A DNA stretch of 64,000 nt from Clostridia bacterium (lineage in GTDB: Bacteria; Bacillota; Clostridia; Oscillospirales; Acutalibacteraceae), in NCBI GenBank assembly GCA_017503785.1, contig JAFVSK010000020.1, positions 62,001 through 126,000 of the forward strand, read 5' to 3'. The translations under genes were made by a program, and so were the position numbers. This document shows, piece after piece, positions 24,013-33,370 of this stretch; position 1 is the first letter of the stretch, and each line of letters begins with the position of its first letter. The notes beneath the pieces were generated by a model. The model worked only from the letters and a program-made list of their open reading frames with translations, was not told the DNA's origin and ran no database searches.

Positions 24013-24821
24013 AATACTTCCCCCTTCAAGGCACGCAGGATATCGGCACCGCTTTCCAGCACCATATCCGGCTTATCGACCGACTCTTCCAAAATCTGTT
24101 GTGTCGTTTCGCCGCTCATCACCAAAATACTCACCGTACCGGCGTTGATACCACTCTTCACATCGGTATAAATGCGGTCGCCCACCACCGCAGTCTCCTG
24201 CGGTGCGGCGCCCACCATTTCCATCCCCAGCAAGGGCATCAGCGGTTCCGGCTTGCCGATAAAGATCGGGCGACGGCCAGTGCAATTGTAGATCATATCG
24301 CACACACTGCCGCAATCCGGCACACTGCCGAATTCCGTGGGACACACGTAATCGGGGTTGGTGGCAATATACTCCACCTCATGCAGCAACAGCAGCTTGC
24401 ACACGTCCTCCAGCTTGCGGAAGGTCAGCTCGTTATCGTTGCCCATCACAATGCAATCCACCGCATCCAGATCCTGCGTTACCGCAAATCCGGCCTGCTC
24501 CAGCTCGCGCACCAGCGATTGCGTACCGCACACGTACAGCGTTGCCTTGGGATGATGCTGCCGCAAATAGTGAATAGTCGCCTGCGACGAGGTAATAAAA
24601 TCCTCCTCGGTGGCGGTGATCCCCAAGCGAGCCAGCTTTTGAATATACGCCTCCACACTTTTGGAGGAGTTGTTGGTCATAAACAAATACCGCGCCCCCT
24701 GCTCGCGAATGGTCGCCAGCAGCTCCGTGGTAAAATCAAACAAACGGTCACCCAAATACAAGGTACCGTCCATATCAAACAAATACAGTTTTAACGAACG
24801 TATCGTTTCCGACGTTGTCAT
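24009..24821 (-). CDS. HAD-IIA family phosphatase (NagD-like)
   Basis: 270-residue haloacid-dehalogenase hydrolase that removes phosphate from small sugar or polyol phosphates. Motif I is LFDMDGTLYLG, motif II is FMTNNSS, and motif IV is VVGDRIYTDVKSGINAG, with the NagD-type cap between. The start at 24821 has GAGGAGG upstream. It overlaps the glycerol-1-phosphate dehydrogenase gene, so a likely substrate is glycerol phosphate, as for phosphoglycolate/glycerol-phosphate phosphatases of this group. Confidence 0.88.
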   Translation of the reverse strand: MTTSETIRSLKLYLFDMDGTLYLGDRLFDFTTELLATIREQGARYLFMTNNSSKSVEAYIQKLARLGITATEEDFITSSQATIHYLRQHHPKATLYVCGTQSLVRELEQAGFAVTQDLDAVDCIVMGNDNELTFRKLEDVCKLLLLHEVEYIATNPDYVCPTEFGSVPDCGSVCDMIYNCTGRRPIFIGKPEPLMPLLGMEMVGAAPQETAVVGDRIYTDVKSGINAGTVSILVMSGETTQQILEESVDKPDMVLESGADILRALKGEVF

Positions 24822-24874
24822 AAAGCATCCCTCCTCTGCCATTATAAAGCAGCCACCTGTAAAAAGCAAGAAAA

Positions 24875-24912
24875 AAAGACCGCCGATGCCTTAAAATCAC
24901 CGACGGTCTTTC
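24875..24912 (-). terminator. Terminator after the GH2 gene
   Basis: Stem AAAGACCGTCG/CGGCGGTCTTT on the minus strand (one G-T pair), then a run of seven Ts. Confidence 0.8.
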
Positions 24913-24923
24913 TCTCTCTGCGG

Positions 24924-27164
24924 TTAACTCTTTTTCTTAATTTTATTCAGTTTAGCGTTCAGATCCAACAGCTGCTCCTTGGTGAAGGTGATATCCATCA
25001 TGCTCACCAAGCCGGTCAAGCGCAGCAGCGTGAAGCTGCCCATCATCTTCATCATTTCGGGGCTGAGTTCAAAGCCGGCAGCCTTTTTGCCGCCGCCCAT
25101 GCTGCCCATGAGCTTGGTGAACAGGCCCATCAAGGTCAGCTTGCCTTGTGTGGTAGCCATAATATCGCTCAACTTGTCGTTCAGCGAGAAATAACCCTCA
25201 CGCTCGGTAATATCAAACCAGTTGAGCACCGTGCCCTTCTCGCGCAAGCGGTAGGCCTCGTTAAACTCAGCCACCTTGCGGATACGGCTTTCATCCTTAT
25301 ACTCACCGGCCACTGCCGTCAGCACGGTCTCACCGGCGTTCGGCACGTCAAAGTAGAAGAAGTGCTCGGCGCTGGCCTGCTTACCCAAGCTCACGCCGTT
25401 GGCAAACAGCTCCACCTCAGGCAGGTTGGAATACACCGTAACCTTCGTCACATCCTCCACGCGATCAACGTAACGCTTGCCGCAGATATGCACAAACGGA
25501 TCGTCCGACAGCCATGCCTTGTAGGCATAGAAGGCATCCTTCTTATACTTACGGTCGATCGTCACCAAGCCCTTGTGGTTCTGACCGTTTTCGCCGCCCT
25601 CGCTGCGTGCATCGGCGCCGAAGTCAAACATGTTCCACACGTGCGTGGCCCACATATACTTACGGGTAAAGAACTGCTTGATGAGCTCCTCGTGGTAATA
25701 GGCCTGATATTCCTCGGTGTAGTCGCCCTGCATCGGCTTGGAGGTATGCCAGTTCAGCGCCTCGCAGCCATACTCGGAGCAACCGATCGGAATATCGGGA
25801 TGCATCTCGTGGAACTTATCGAACCACGGGCCGTTCATGTCGGTCTCGCCACCGTACCAACCAAAGTAATGGTTATACGAAACCACGTCCGGAATCTTGA
25901 TGATCGGGCTCTCCATCGGGCACATCGTCAAGCAGGCCATCGTGGTCTTACGAGTTTTATCCATCTCGTGAACCAAATCGTTCAGAACGTTGTGGTTCTC
26001 CAGCAGATCGGGATCGGCATCGCCGTTCATGGTGATCTCGTTCGACAAGCCCCACACCACAATACACGGATGGTTGTAGTTCTGCGTAATGAGTTCTTTC
26101 ATCTGCGAGATGGTGTTCTCGCGGCCGTTCGGCATGTGCTTGGAAATATACGGAATTTCCGCCCAGATCACCAAACCTCGCTCGTCGCACAGATCGTAGA
26201 AATACTGATCGTGCTGGTAATGCGCCAAACGAATGGTGGTGGCGCCCACCTCACAGATCAGATCAATATCCTCACGGTGATGCTCGGGCAGCAGCGCGTT
26301 ACCGATACCCCAGCGATCCTGGTGACGGGACACACCGCGCAGCGGATACTCCTCGCCGTTCAGAATAAAGCCGTTCTGCGGATCGATCTCATAGGTGCGG
26401 CAGCCAAAGCGGGTCGACACGGCATCCAGCACCGCTTCACCCTCCACCAATTCAATGGCAGCGGTGTACAAATACGGATCCTTGCGGCCGTGCCAGCGAT
26501 GCACGTTCTGAATATCCAGAACCACCTTCGTGTCGGCACTTTCGGCCGAAGCAACCACCGCGCCCTCCTTGTCGGTGAGCGTGTAGCGCAGCACCTGACC
26601 GGGCTTAAAGTTGGTTACGTAAGCCTCGACCTCCACAGCGGCATCGCTGCCGTTCAGCGTGGGAGTTACCTTCAAGCCGGGCGTGCCGTAATAGTCCAAA
26701 TCAAAGTGCGATTCGCTCACGCAAATGAGGTTCACATCACGGTACAAGCCACCGTAAAACGTAAAGTCGGCCATCTGCGGATACACGCGATCGTTCTCGC
26801 TGTTATCCACGGCAATGGCAATCAGGGTATCAACACCCAGTTCCTCGGTAATATCCACACGCCAGGTGGAATAACCGCCGTCGTGATGCGCCAGCTTTTT
26901 GCCGTTCACATACACATCAGCCGACGAGTTAGCACCGCGGATCTCCAAATAGTAACGATCTGCCTCGGGGAAATCGGGCTTTTGCACCTTTTTGGCATAC
27001 CAAGCCGTGCCACGATAAAAATCGTTCGCACCGTCTTGGCCATCCAGAGCGTTCCAGCTGTGCGGCAGATTCACAAAATCCCACTTGCTGTCGATGGAAG
27101 CGGGAACCTCGGTCGCCTGCTTACTGAACGCCCATTTCCAGTTCAAATTAACAATGCTTCTCAC
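24924..27164 (-). CDS. Glycoside hydrolase family 2 with C-terminal extension
   Basis: Intracellular beta-glycosidase of 746 residues with beta-galactosidase or beta-glucuronidase type architecture. It has a sugar-binding jelly roll (GTAWYAKKV, DVYVNGKKLAHHDGGY), an Ig-like domain, and a TIM barrel with acid/base Glu376 in WGLSNEI and nucleophile Glu464 in CSEYGCEA. A ~100-residue Met-rich helical tail after about residue 645 (LMGLFTKLMGSMGGGKK, SPEMMKMMGSF) is outside the usual GH2 core. Starts at a GTG (27164) with GGAGGT. Follows the GPH transporter gene. Confidence 0.9.
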   Translation of the reverse strand: MRSIVNLNWKWAFSKQATEVPASIDSKWDFVNLPHSWNALDGQDGANDFYRGTAWYAKKVQKPDFPEADRYYLEIRGANSSADVYVNGKKLAHHDGGYSTWRVDITEELGVDTLIAIAVDNSENDRVYPQMADFTFYGGLYRDVNLICVSESHFDLDYYGTPGLKVTPTLNGSDAAVEVEAYVTNFKPGQVLRYTLTDKEGAVVASAESADTKVVLDIQNVHRWHGRKDPYLYTAAIELVEGEAVLDAVSTRFGCRTYEIDPQNGFILNGEEYPLRGVSRHQDRWGIGNALLPEHHREDIDLICEVGATTIRLAHYQHDQYFYDLCDERGLVIWAEIPYISKHMPNGRENTISQMKELITQNYNHPCIVVWGLSNEITMNGDADPDLLENHNVLNDLVHEMDKTRKTTMACLTMCPMESPIIKIPDVVSYNHYFGWYGGETDMNGPWFDKFHEMHPDIPIGCSEYGCEALNWHTSKPMQGDYTEEYQAYYHEELIKQFFTRKYMWATHVWNMFDFGADARSEGGENGQNHKGLVTIDRKYKKDAFYAYKAWLSDDPFVHICGKRYVDRVEDVTKVTVYSNLPEVELFANGVSLGKQASAEHFFYFDVPNAGETVLTAVAGEYKDESRIRKVAEFNEAYRLREKGTVLNWFDITEREGYFSLNDKLSDIMATTQGKLTLMGLFTKLMGSMGGGKKAAGFELSPEMMKMMGSFTLLRLTGLVSMMDITFTKEQLLDLNAKLNKIKKKS

Positions 27165-27246
27165 AGTATTACCTCCACGTTAAAGACTATCTTCATTGTA
27201 ACAAAAAGCGGCAGGTTAAATATAAACACTTTGTGAACTTTTTGGA

Positions 27247-27274
27247 ATTACCCCCTGCCGAGGCAGGGGGTAAT
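27247..27274 (-). other. Perfect hairpin between transporter and GH2 genes
   Basis: Thirteen-base perfect stem ATTACCCCCTGCC/GGCAGGGGGTAAT with only two loop bases, 18 bases after the transporter stop. No T-run follows, so it may be an intercistronic stabiliser or processing site rather than a full terminator. Confidence 0.7.
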
Positions 27275-27291
27275 CAAAGCACACTCTACAA

Positions 27292-28740
27292 TTAGTTCGC
27301 AGACTCTTCGGTAACCGCCGCAGGAGCCTCTTCCACATTACGGCCGAGTTCCTTGTTCATCTGAGCAAGAGTTTTCTTATCCAGATTGTACACCAGCGCC
27401 AAGCCGACAAACTGGAGCAGTGCCGAGAACAGGAAGGTCGCAGCCACGAGGTAGCGCATATTCACGGCAACCTCCCACAGCTGGTTGCCTTCGTTCTCAC
27501 CAACGTAACCCAAAGCAACCATAACGATGAGAATCAACGAGGGGCCGATGCCCTGTGCCAGCTTACGGAAGAAGGAGTGCAGCGAATACACGGTACCTTC
27601 CTCGCGCTTACCGGTCTTCCACTCGTTGTAATCGATCGCATCACCCATCATAGCCCAAGACACGGTGGAATAGATACCCAGACCCAAGCTGTAAACCAGC
27701 TGGCAGAGAATGTACACCGTGAGGTCGAGGCTGGTGTTGTTGGGCGTGATAATAAACAGGCCCAGAGCTGCGATCACCGAACAGATAGAGCCAAACGTGG
27801 CAAGTTCTTTCTTACCGTACTTAGCAACCATCTTACGAGCCAAGGGAGTGAACACAACGATCGGGATCATGGCAAACAGCTGCACAATACCCGAGATCTG
27901 TACGTTCTTGAAATACGACTGGAAAATAACGGTAACAGCCGTGGTAGCACCCTGCATACCAATGAACATACCCATCGCAGCGATCGTAGCACCCACCGCA
28001 GGACGGTTCTTAACAAAGTTGCCGAACGCCTTAAACACGTTAAACTTCGGCTGATCCTCGTTAAGTGTCACCGAGGTATCCACACGAATAGTGGTGTTGC
28101 GAATCATAAACTGGAAGCACACGAAGCCCAAGGCACCCATGATGAGAGCAGCAATAAACACGCGCTCACCGATCAGGTTGTTTTCGCTATCGTAAATGAT
28201 GAAGGGCAGAATCACCATCGGCAGCATGTTGCCGAAGATGGAGCCGATCGAACGCCATGCCGACAACGAGGCACGGTCTTTAACGTCGTTGGAGATCAAC
28301 GACAGCAGCGAACCGTAAGGCACGTTTGCCACGGTATAGAAAGCATCCCATACCACGTAACCGGCAATAAAGATGATGGCCTTTGCCCACACCGGCGCGT
28401 TCGGGAACGGCAGGAAGCAGCAGGCACCGCCAACGATCAAACCAATCGAACCGGCCCAAATGTAGGCCAAAAACTTGTTGCGCTTGTAGGTGTGGCGATC
28501 GGAGTCGATGATGGAACCGATCAGCGGATCGTTGATCGCATCCCATACCTGAACCACGATCAGCAGCAGAGCATACCACAGGTCCATGCCCATAAACTGC
28601 GTCCAGAAAATGGACATCGTACCCTTGAGCGCAAAGCTCATGTTACAGCCGAGGTCACCGGCTGCATACGCCACGCTGTCGCGAATGCTAAACTTGCGGT
28701 TACCGTTCGCATCCAGCTGGACTTGCTTTTTCTTACCCAT
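27292..28740 (-). CDS. GPH family sugar:cation symporter
   Basis: 482-residue membrane transporter of the glycoside-pentoside-hexuronide family (major facilitator superfamily). About twelve membrane helices are seen. Family motifs include YAAGDLGCN in helix 1, QVWDAINDPLIGSIIDSD after helix 2, and NVPYGSLLSLISNDVKDRASLSAWR. The C terminus ends in an acidic tail. AGGAGAGGAAAT precedes the ATG. It probably imports the glycoside cut by the GH2 enzyme encoded next. Confidence 0.92.
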   Translation of the reverse strand: MGKKKQVQLDANGNRKFSIRDSVAYAAGDLGCNMSFALKGTMSIFWTQFMGMDLWYALLLIVVQVWDAINDPLIGSIIDSDRHTYKRNKFLAYIWAGSIGLIVGGACCFLPFPNAPVWAKAIIFIAGYVVWDAFYTVANVPYGSLLSLISNDVKDRASLSAWRSIGSIFGNMLPMVILPFIIYDSENNLIGERVFIAALIMGALGFVCFQFMIRNTTIRVDTSVTLNEDQPKFNVFKAFGNFVKNRPAVGATIAAMGMFIGMQGATTAVTVIFQSYFKNVQISGIVQLFAMIPIVVFTPLARKMVAKYGKKELATFGSICSVIAALGLFIITPNNTSLDLTVYILCQLVYSLGLGIYSTVSWAMMGDAIDYNEWKTGKREEGTVYSLHSFFRKLAQGIGPSLILIVMVALGYVGENEGNQLWEVAVNMRYLVAATFLFSALLQFVGLALVYNLDKKTLAQMNKELGRNVEEAPAAVTEESAN

Positions 28741-28860
28741 CTGAATTTCCTCTCCTCTTTTTAAAAGTATCGGAACTTGCTTGTTTATATTTTAACAAAA
28801 GAGCAGGTGCATGTGTTAGTAATTTTTTTACCTATTTCCGTTCTATTTTTAGGTATTCTC

Positions 28861-28889
28861 TTGAATTAGCCAAAATCCTGTGCTATTAT
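28861..28889 (+). promoter_or_regulatory. Promoter of the AraC gene at 28945
   Basis: TTGAAT, 17-base spacer, TATTAT in the 200-base divergent region shared with the transporter gene. Confidence 0.72.
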
Positions 28890-28944
28890 TAGAACAATGG
28901 GTGCAAAATATTTGTTAAATTTGCCAAAAAGAGAGGTGAGCCGT

Positions 28945-30150
28945 ATGCACTACGAGGAGCAACTGAAATTCTTGATTGACACCCTGCGCAAATGCCGCAT
29001 ACGCACGCTGCTGCTACCTGCGACGAGCACCGCGCTGAATCACAGCCTGCGGCAGGTGCTGCTGAGCGCCGAAACAGCCGCCTTTTATGCGGAGCATTTG
29101 AACAGTGCGCAATCGCGCACCATTTACAGACTGGCCGATCCGTTCTCACTTCACTACGTATTCCTGCGTCTGCCCGCCGATGACCGTCTGTTGTTCATCG
29201 GCCCTTATTTGACTGAGGAAATCCCCCAAGAAGAAATTTTGGAAAAAGCCGAAAAAGCCGGACTGTCGCCGCAGCAATCCCGTCAAATGGAAAACGTTTA
29301 TCGCAGCGCTCCTGTTCTCGGCTCCTACCACGCGGTATTCGCCATGCTGGACAGCTTTGGCGAGCTGCTTTGGGGCGGCGAAAACACCTTTACCGTCGTG
29401 GATATCAACCGCGAACAAAATGCGCCCCCCTCCCCGCTTGCCGCACACAGCGACAGCGACGACACACTGCAAAACATGGCCATGCTGGAAATGCGCTACG
29501 CCTACGAAAACGAACTGATCCAAGCCGTGTCGCAAGGGTTAACACATAAGGCCGAAATGCTGTTGTCCGGCTTTTCGCAGGCAGCGTTTGAGCAGCGCCT
29601 CACCGACCCCATCCGCAATCTGAAAAACTATTGCATCATCATGAACACACTGCTGCGCAAGGCAGCAGAGCAAGGCGGTGTACACCCCCTGTACCTCGAC
29701 CGCACCTCCACCGACTTCGCGCGGCGCATCGAGCTGGTATCTGCCGCCAACGACACCCGCGAGCTGATGAACGATATGTTTCACTCCTATTGCCGTTTGG
29801 TAAAAACGCACTCTCTGCGCCAATATTCTCCGCCGGTGCAAAAGATCATCGCCCTCATCGACACCGACCCCGCCGGCGACTTGAGCTTACGCTCGCTTGC
29901 CAAAACGCAAGGGCTCAACGCCAGTTATCTGTCGTCGCTGTTCCGCCGCGAAACCGGTGAAACCGTCACGGGGCATATCAATCGCAAGCGAATACAGCTG
30001 GCCATGCGGCTGCTCAGCAGCACCCGCCTGCAAATTCAAACCATCGCTCAGCACTGCGGCATTCCCGATGTCAACTACTTCTCCAAACTGTTCAAAAAAA
30101 TCACGGGAAAGGCACCTAAGGAATACCGCCAATCGCTCACACCAAAGTAA
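28945..30150 (+). CDS. AraC family regulator of the GPH/GH2 locus
   Basis: 401-residue regulator. The long N-terminal part (to about residue 290) has no recognisable cupin motif and resembles the sensor regions of large Firmicutes AraC proteins. The C-terminal 100 residues form the paired helix-turn-helix (LSLRSLAKTQGLNASYLSSLFRR and QTIAQHCGIPDVNYFSKLFKK). Start at 28945 has GAGAGGTGA. It is divergent from the transporter/GH2 operon and likely activates it. Confidence 0.87.
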   Translation: MHYEEQLKFLIDTLRKCRIRTLLLPATSTALNHSLRQVLLSAETAAFYAEHLNSAQSRTIYRLADPFSLHYVFLRLPADDRLLFIGPYLTEEIPQEEILEKAEKAGLSPQQSRQMENVYRSAPVLGSYHAVFAMLDSFGELLWGGENTFTVVDINREQNAPPSPLAAHSDSDDTLQNMAMLEMRYAYENELIQAVSQGLTHKAEMLLSGFSQAAFEQRLTDPIRNLKNYCIIMNTLLRKAAEQGGVHPLYLDRTSTDFARRIELVSAANDTRELMNDMFHSYCRLVKTHSLRQYSPPVQKIIALIDTDPAGDLSLRSLAKTQGLNASYLSSLFRRETGETVTGHINRKRIQLAMRLLSSTRLQIQTIAQHCGIPDVNYFSKLFKKITGKAPKEYRQSLTPK

Positions 30151-30186
30151 AAACGCTGTTGTCAACATACGTTGGCAACAGCGTTT
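30149..30186. terminator. Bidirectional terminator
   Basis: Stem AAAACGCTGTTG/CAACAGCGTTTT with an inner CAAC/GTTG extension, between the convergent AraC and phosphatase genes. Confidence 0.88.
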
Positions 30187-30188
30187 TC

Positions 30189-31538
30189 TTATCCCAGCAT
30201 AATACGGCGCACCGCATCAATTTCTGCTTGCGTAACGCCACATTCCGTTATCAAAAAGTTCGCAACGGCATCCGACAGTTTCCCCGAATCGGTACCGTAA
30301 TCTGTCATCATAATGTTATAAAGCGGACCCCACGCAATGTGGTTACTGCCGCTGTACTGCATCACACCGTCGGCCGAGAAGGTCAGCGTATCGGTATTCA
30401 GCTTGGCACGCAGTCGCTTGCCGCGACTGGAAAAGCCCGTCAATTCAAAATCGCGGGTAAGATCGTCAAACGATACCCCCAGCAATCCACCGATAATAAA
30501 GCTCAACGTACCGGTACGGTCCGCGCCGGCATTGCAGTGATAGTATATCGGGTACTTACTCTCATCGCTGAGCACGTCAAAAATGCCGCCCAACGACGTC
30601 TTGGTAGTTTTATCATTATAAATATAATCGTACTGCGTCATCGGCAGGTCAAAATACTCGCCGCCAAACGGGCTAACGGTCATCGCCGCATCACTGCCGC
30701 GCACGTCGATCTCGGTGCGAATACCCAGCACCTTTTTAAAGGTCGTTTTACCGTTGTTCGTCAGCATCGGCCCACCGTTGTAGCCGTCAATGCAGCCGCC
30801 GCGATACAGCAGCTCGTACTTAATGCGCTTGCCGCTTTCGGTCATCCAGCCGCCCATATCGCGAATATTATCGCCACCCTCGGCGTAGATCCACCGCACC
30901 TGCGTGGGCTCCACGGTAACGCTGCGCACCTCCGACTCCACGCCAAAACCGTTAACCACCTTCCAGTAATACGTACGCCCGGGCATCAGGTTATCCACGG
31001 TATACCACGGATTGGTTACAATGGCCTCGGTGGCGTTCTTAAACGTCTTATCCTCCGAAACGTACACGCGCCACAGCATTCCTTTCGATTCCCAACGCGC
31101 CGAAAACGAAGCCGAATACGCCATTCCCGTGTACGAAGCGGCCCAAAATTCCGCGGCCTTTTTATCGTCGGTAATGGCCATATACTCGTCCACCACGGGC
31201 GACTGCGAATCCACCACAAAGCCGTCCTGCGGCTCCAGTAAGGTAACGCCGTTCACCGCCGTAGTTTTCGCAGCGGTCGTCGTTGTGGTTTGGCGCACCA
31301 CCGTTGTTGTCGTATTACCCTTTTTCGTCTTAGACGTGGTAACCTCACCCCCAACCGTGGTACGTGTCGTCGTGGTACTCAACAGTTCTCCCTTGGTTAT
31401 TTCCGACGTTGCTACCGTTGTAACCTTCTGTTCAGTCACGGTCGTTGTGGCGTTTTCCGCAGCAGGCTCCTGCGGTGCGCAACCGCTCATCGTCGCCAGC
31501 AATATCATAACGCAAATCAGTGCTGTCACTCGCTTCAT
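30189..31538 (-). CDS. Secreted lipoprotein tyrosine phosphatase with FN3-like domain
   Basis: 449-residue lipoprotein: signal peptide with lipobox LATMSGC near residue 19, then a Thr-rich linker (VVRQTTTTTAAKTT), a fibronectin-III-like domain at about residues 95-210 (WYTVDNLMPGRTYYWKV), and a Y_phosphatase3 domain with IRDMGGW and the P-loop HCNAGADRTG (CX5R). The enzyme would act outside the membrane on phosphotyrosine or other phosphoesters. GGAGGGG precedes the ATG at 31538. Divergent from the fucosidase gene. Confidence 0.86.
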   Translation of the reverse strand: MKRVTALICVMILLATMSGCAPQEPAAENATTTVTEQKVTTVATSEITKGELLSTTTTRTTVGGEVTTSKTKKGNTTTTVVRQTTTTTAAKTTAVNGVTLLEPQDGFVVDSQSPVVDEYMAITDDKKAAEFWAASYTGMAYSASFSARWESKGMLWRVYVSEDKTFKNATEAIVTNPWYTVDNLMPGRTYYWKVVNGFGVESEVRSVTVEPTQVRWIYAEGGDNIRDMGGWMTESGKRIKYELLYRGGCIDGYNGGPMLTNNGKTTFKKVLGIRTEIDVRGSDAAMTVSPFGGEYFDLPMTQYDYIYNDKTTKTSLGGIFDVLSDESKYPIYYHCNAGADRTGTLSFIIGGLLGVSFDDLTRDFELTGFSSRGKRLRAKLNTDTLTFSADGVMQYSGSNHIAWGPLYNIMMTDYGTDSGKLSDAVANFLITECGVTQAEIDAVRRIMLG

Positions 31539-31568
31539 GACTACCCCTCCGTTACGCTTATTATCTTC

Positions 31569-31597
31569 ATTATACGGTATTCTCCACAACAAAGCAA
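31569..31597 (-). promoter_or_regulatory. Promoter of the lipoprotein phosphatase gene
   Basis: TTGCTT, 17-base spacer, TATAAT on the minus strand, about 30 bases before the ATG at 31538. Confidence 0.72.
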
Positions 31598-31648
31598 TAG
31601 GCCAAATCCCTTCACAGAAAAAATGCACCTTCTTCACCAAACTTCCGA

Positions 31649-31677
31649 TTGCAAAACATGACTGCCTGTGATATAAT
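31649..31677 (+). promoter_or_regulatory. Promoter of the fucosidase gene
   Basis: TTGCAA, 17-base spacer, TATAAT, ending 24 bases before the ATG at 31702. Confidence 0.75.
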
Positions 31678-31701
31678 CACCGCGAAAGGATCGGTGATCG
31701 T

Positions 31702-33366
31702 ATGCGACAAGAGGCACTGCAGCAATGGCGCGAAATGAAATTCGGCCTGTTTCTCCATTGGGGTATCTACAGCATCCCCGCCAAGGGCGAATGGTATATG
31801 TATATCGACCGTATCCCCGTAAAGGAATACGAAAAGCTGGCCCCGCAGTTCCATCCTCGCTATTTCAATGCCGAAGACTGGGTGCTTCTCGCCAAAAACG
31901 CAGGGATGCGGTATATCGTACTCACCGCCAAGCATCACGACGGATTCTCCATGTTCAAAACCGCCGTCAGTCCGTTTAACGTCGTCGACGGCACGCCTTT
32001 CGGTCGCGACGTAGTTGCCGAGTTAGCCGATGCCTGCCGCCGTCACGACATGAAGCTGGGGTTGTATTACTCTCACGTGCGCGAATGGCGGCATCCGCTC
32101 GCACAAAGCTACGAAAAGCAAGGCCGTGACGATCGTTTCGGCAACTACGGCAACTACTGGGATTACCCCGAAGAAAGCGCCAAAGATCTGGAACGGTATA
32201 TCGAGGAATTTGATAAACCGCAGCTGCACGAGCTGCTCACCAATTACGGCGATATCCTCACCATTTGGTTCGACACCCCTTCGCACATCAACGCTCGTCA
32301 GGCCAACAGTCTGCGCGAATTCGTGTACGCCCATCAGCCGAACTGCCTTGTCAACAGTCGTCTATGCTACGATGAATGTGTGCACAGCGATTATCGCAGT
32401 ATGGGCGATAACAGCATTCCCCTGTTTGCCGACGATACCCCGTGGGAAACCGCGGCCACCTCGTCCAACGCGTGGGGCTACGTGGAAAATTCGCAATACC
32501 TTCCCCACACTGCAATGCTGCGCAAGCTGGTTGAGATCATCTCTAAAGGCGGCAACCTCTTGCTCAACGAAGGCCCCGACCGCGACGGCCGCATCCCCGA
32601 ACTCGCCCAAAACGAGCTGTTGGCCGTCGGCCGCTGGATCAAGAAACACGAGGAAGCGGTATACACCGTAAAACCGCTTGCCCTGCCCTACGTTTGCGAC
32701 TGGGGCTACGCAGCACAAAACGGCAACACCGTCTACCTGTATATTACCGATACAGCCACCGAAACCGTCGGCCTGTCCGGCCTCGTCACCCCTGTCGCAC
32801 GTTGCCGCGAGGTGGGCGGTTCGGAACTCACCTTTACGCAGGATGACAGCGGCGTTCGCATCCGACTCAGCGCCGCCGAAACCGACGAGGTGCGCGTGAT
32901 AGCACTGGACTGCACCAACGCTATCGTGTTGAAAGACGGCATCTACGCCAACGATAACGGAGTCGTCTATCTCACTGCACAAAACGCCACGTTGCATAAG
33001 CGCGATCCCTACTCGCACACCGCGGTCACCTCTTTGGGAATTCAGCGTTGGTTTAGCGAACAAGACACGGTATCCTGGCGTTTCACCGCGCCGCAAAGCG
33101 GCACCTACACCGCCGAATTCACCACCGCAGGCGGCGGCTTCTTCCAAGAAGAGGATATCGGCCATGAAGTCACTCTCCTCATCGACGGCAAGCCCTTGGA
33201 ACTCACCGTCGAGGGTGTCGTAACCGCCGACGAAAAACGTGTCACCACCGTGGCGGGTCTGCCGCTCACCGGCGGCGAGCACGAGCTTATCCTGCAACCG
33301 CGCCGCATCGTTAACGACCACCGCGTCGGCCTCAATTTCGGATATATCCGATTACAGCCGCAATAA
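31702..33366 (+). CDS. Alpha-L-fucosidase (GH29), intracellular
   Basis: 554-residue glycosidase that releases terminal L-fucose. The catalytic barrel has KFGLFLHWGIYS, EWYM, LTAKHHDGFSMF and the likely nucleophile Asp191 in LTIWFDTPSH. A C-terminal beta-sandwich region follows from about residue 340. No signal peptide, so it works on imported oligosaccharides. The organisation is typical of gut Firmicutes that use mucin or milk glycans. It ends at a strong terminator and appears monocistronic. Confidence 0.92.
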   Translation: MRQEALQQWREMKFGLFLHWGIYSIPAKGEWYMYIDRIPVKEYEKLAPQFHPRYFNAEDWVLLAKNAGMRYIVLTAKHHDGFSMFKTAVSPFNVVDGTPFGRDVVAELADACRRHDMKLGLYYSHVREWRHPLAQSYEKQGRDDRFGNYGNYWDYPEESAKDLERYIEEFDKPQLHELLTNYGDILTIWFDTPSHINARQANSLREFVYAHQPNCLVNSRLCYDECVHSDYRSMGDNSIPLFADDTPWETAATSSNAWGYVENSQYLPHTAMLRKLVEIISKGGNLLLNEGPDRDGRIPELAQNELLAVGRWIKKHEEAVYTVKPLALPYVCDWGYAAQNGNTVYLYITDTATETVGLSGLVTPVARCREVGGSELTFTQDDSGVRIRLSAAETDEVRVIALDCTNAIVLKDGIYANDNGVVYLTAQNATLHKRDPYSHTAVTSLGIQRWFSEQDTVSWRFTAPQSGTYTAEFTTAGGGFFQEEDIGHEVTLLIDGKPLELTVEGVVTADEKRVTTVAGLPLTGGEHELILQPRRIVNDHRVGLNFGYIRLQPQ

Positions 33367-33370
33367 CAGT

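Noticed and set aside
25146..27236. A 696-codon open frame on the plus strand opposite the GH2 gene
   Set aside because: It mirrors the codon bias of the GH2 gene, has no ribosome site or recognisable domain, and its His/Leu/Val-rich translation is typical of an antisense shadow.
27577..28764. A 395-codon open frame opposite the GPH symporter gene
   Set aside because: Antisense of a clear membrane transporter; translation is low-complexity His/Arg/Gln-rich.
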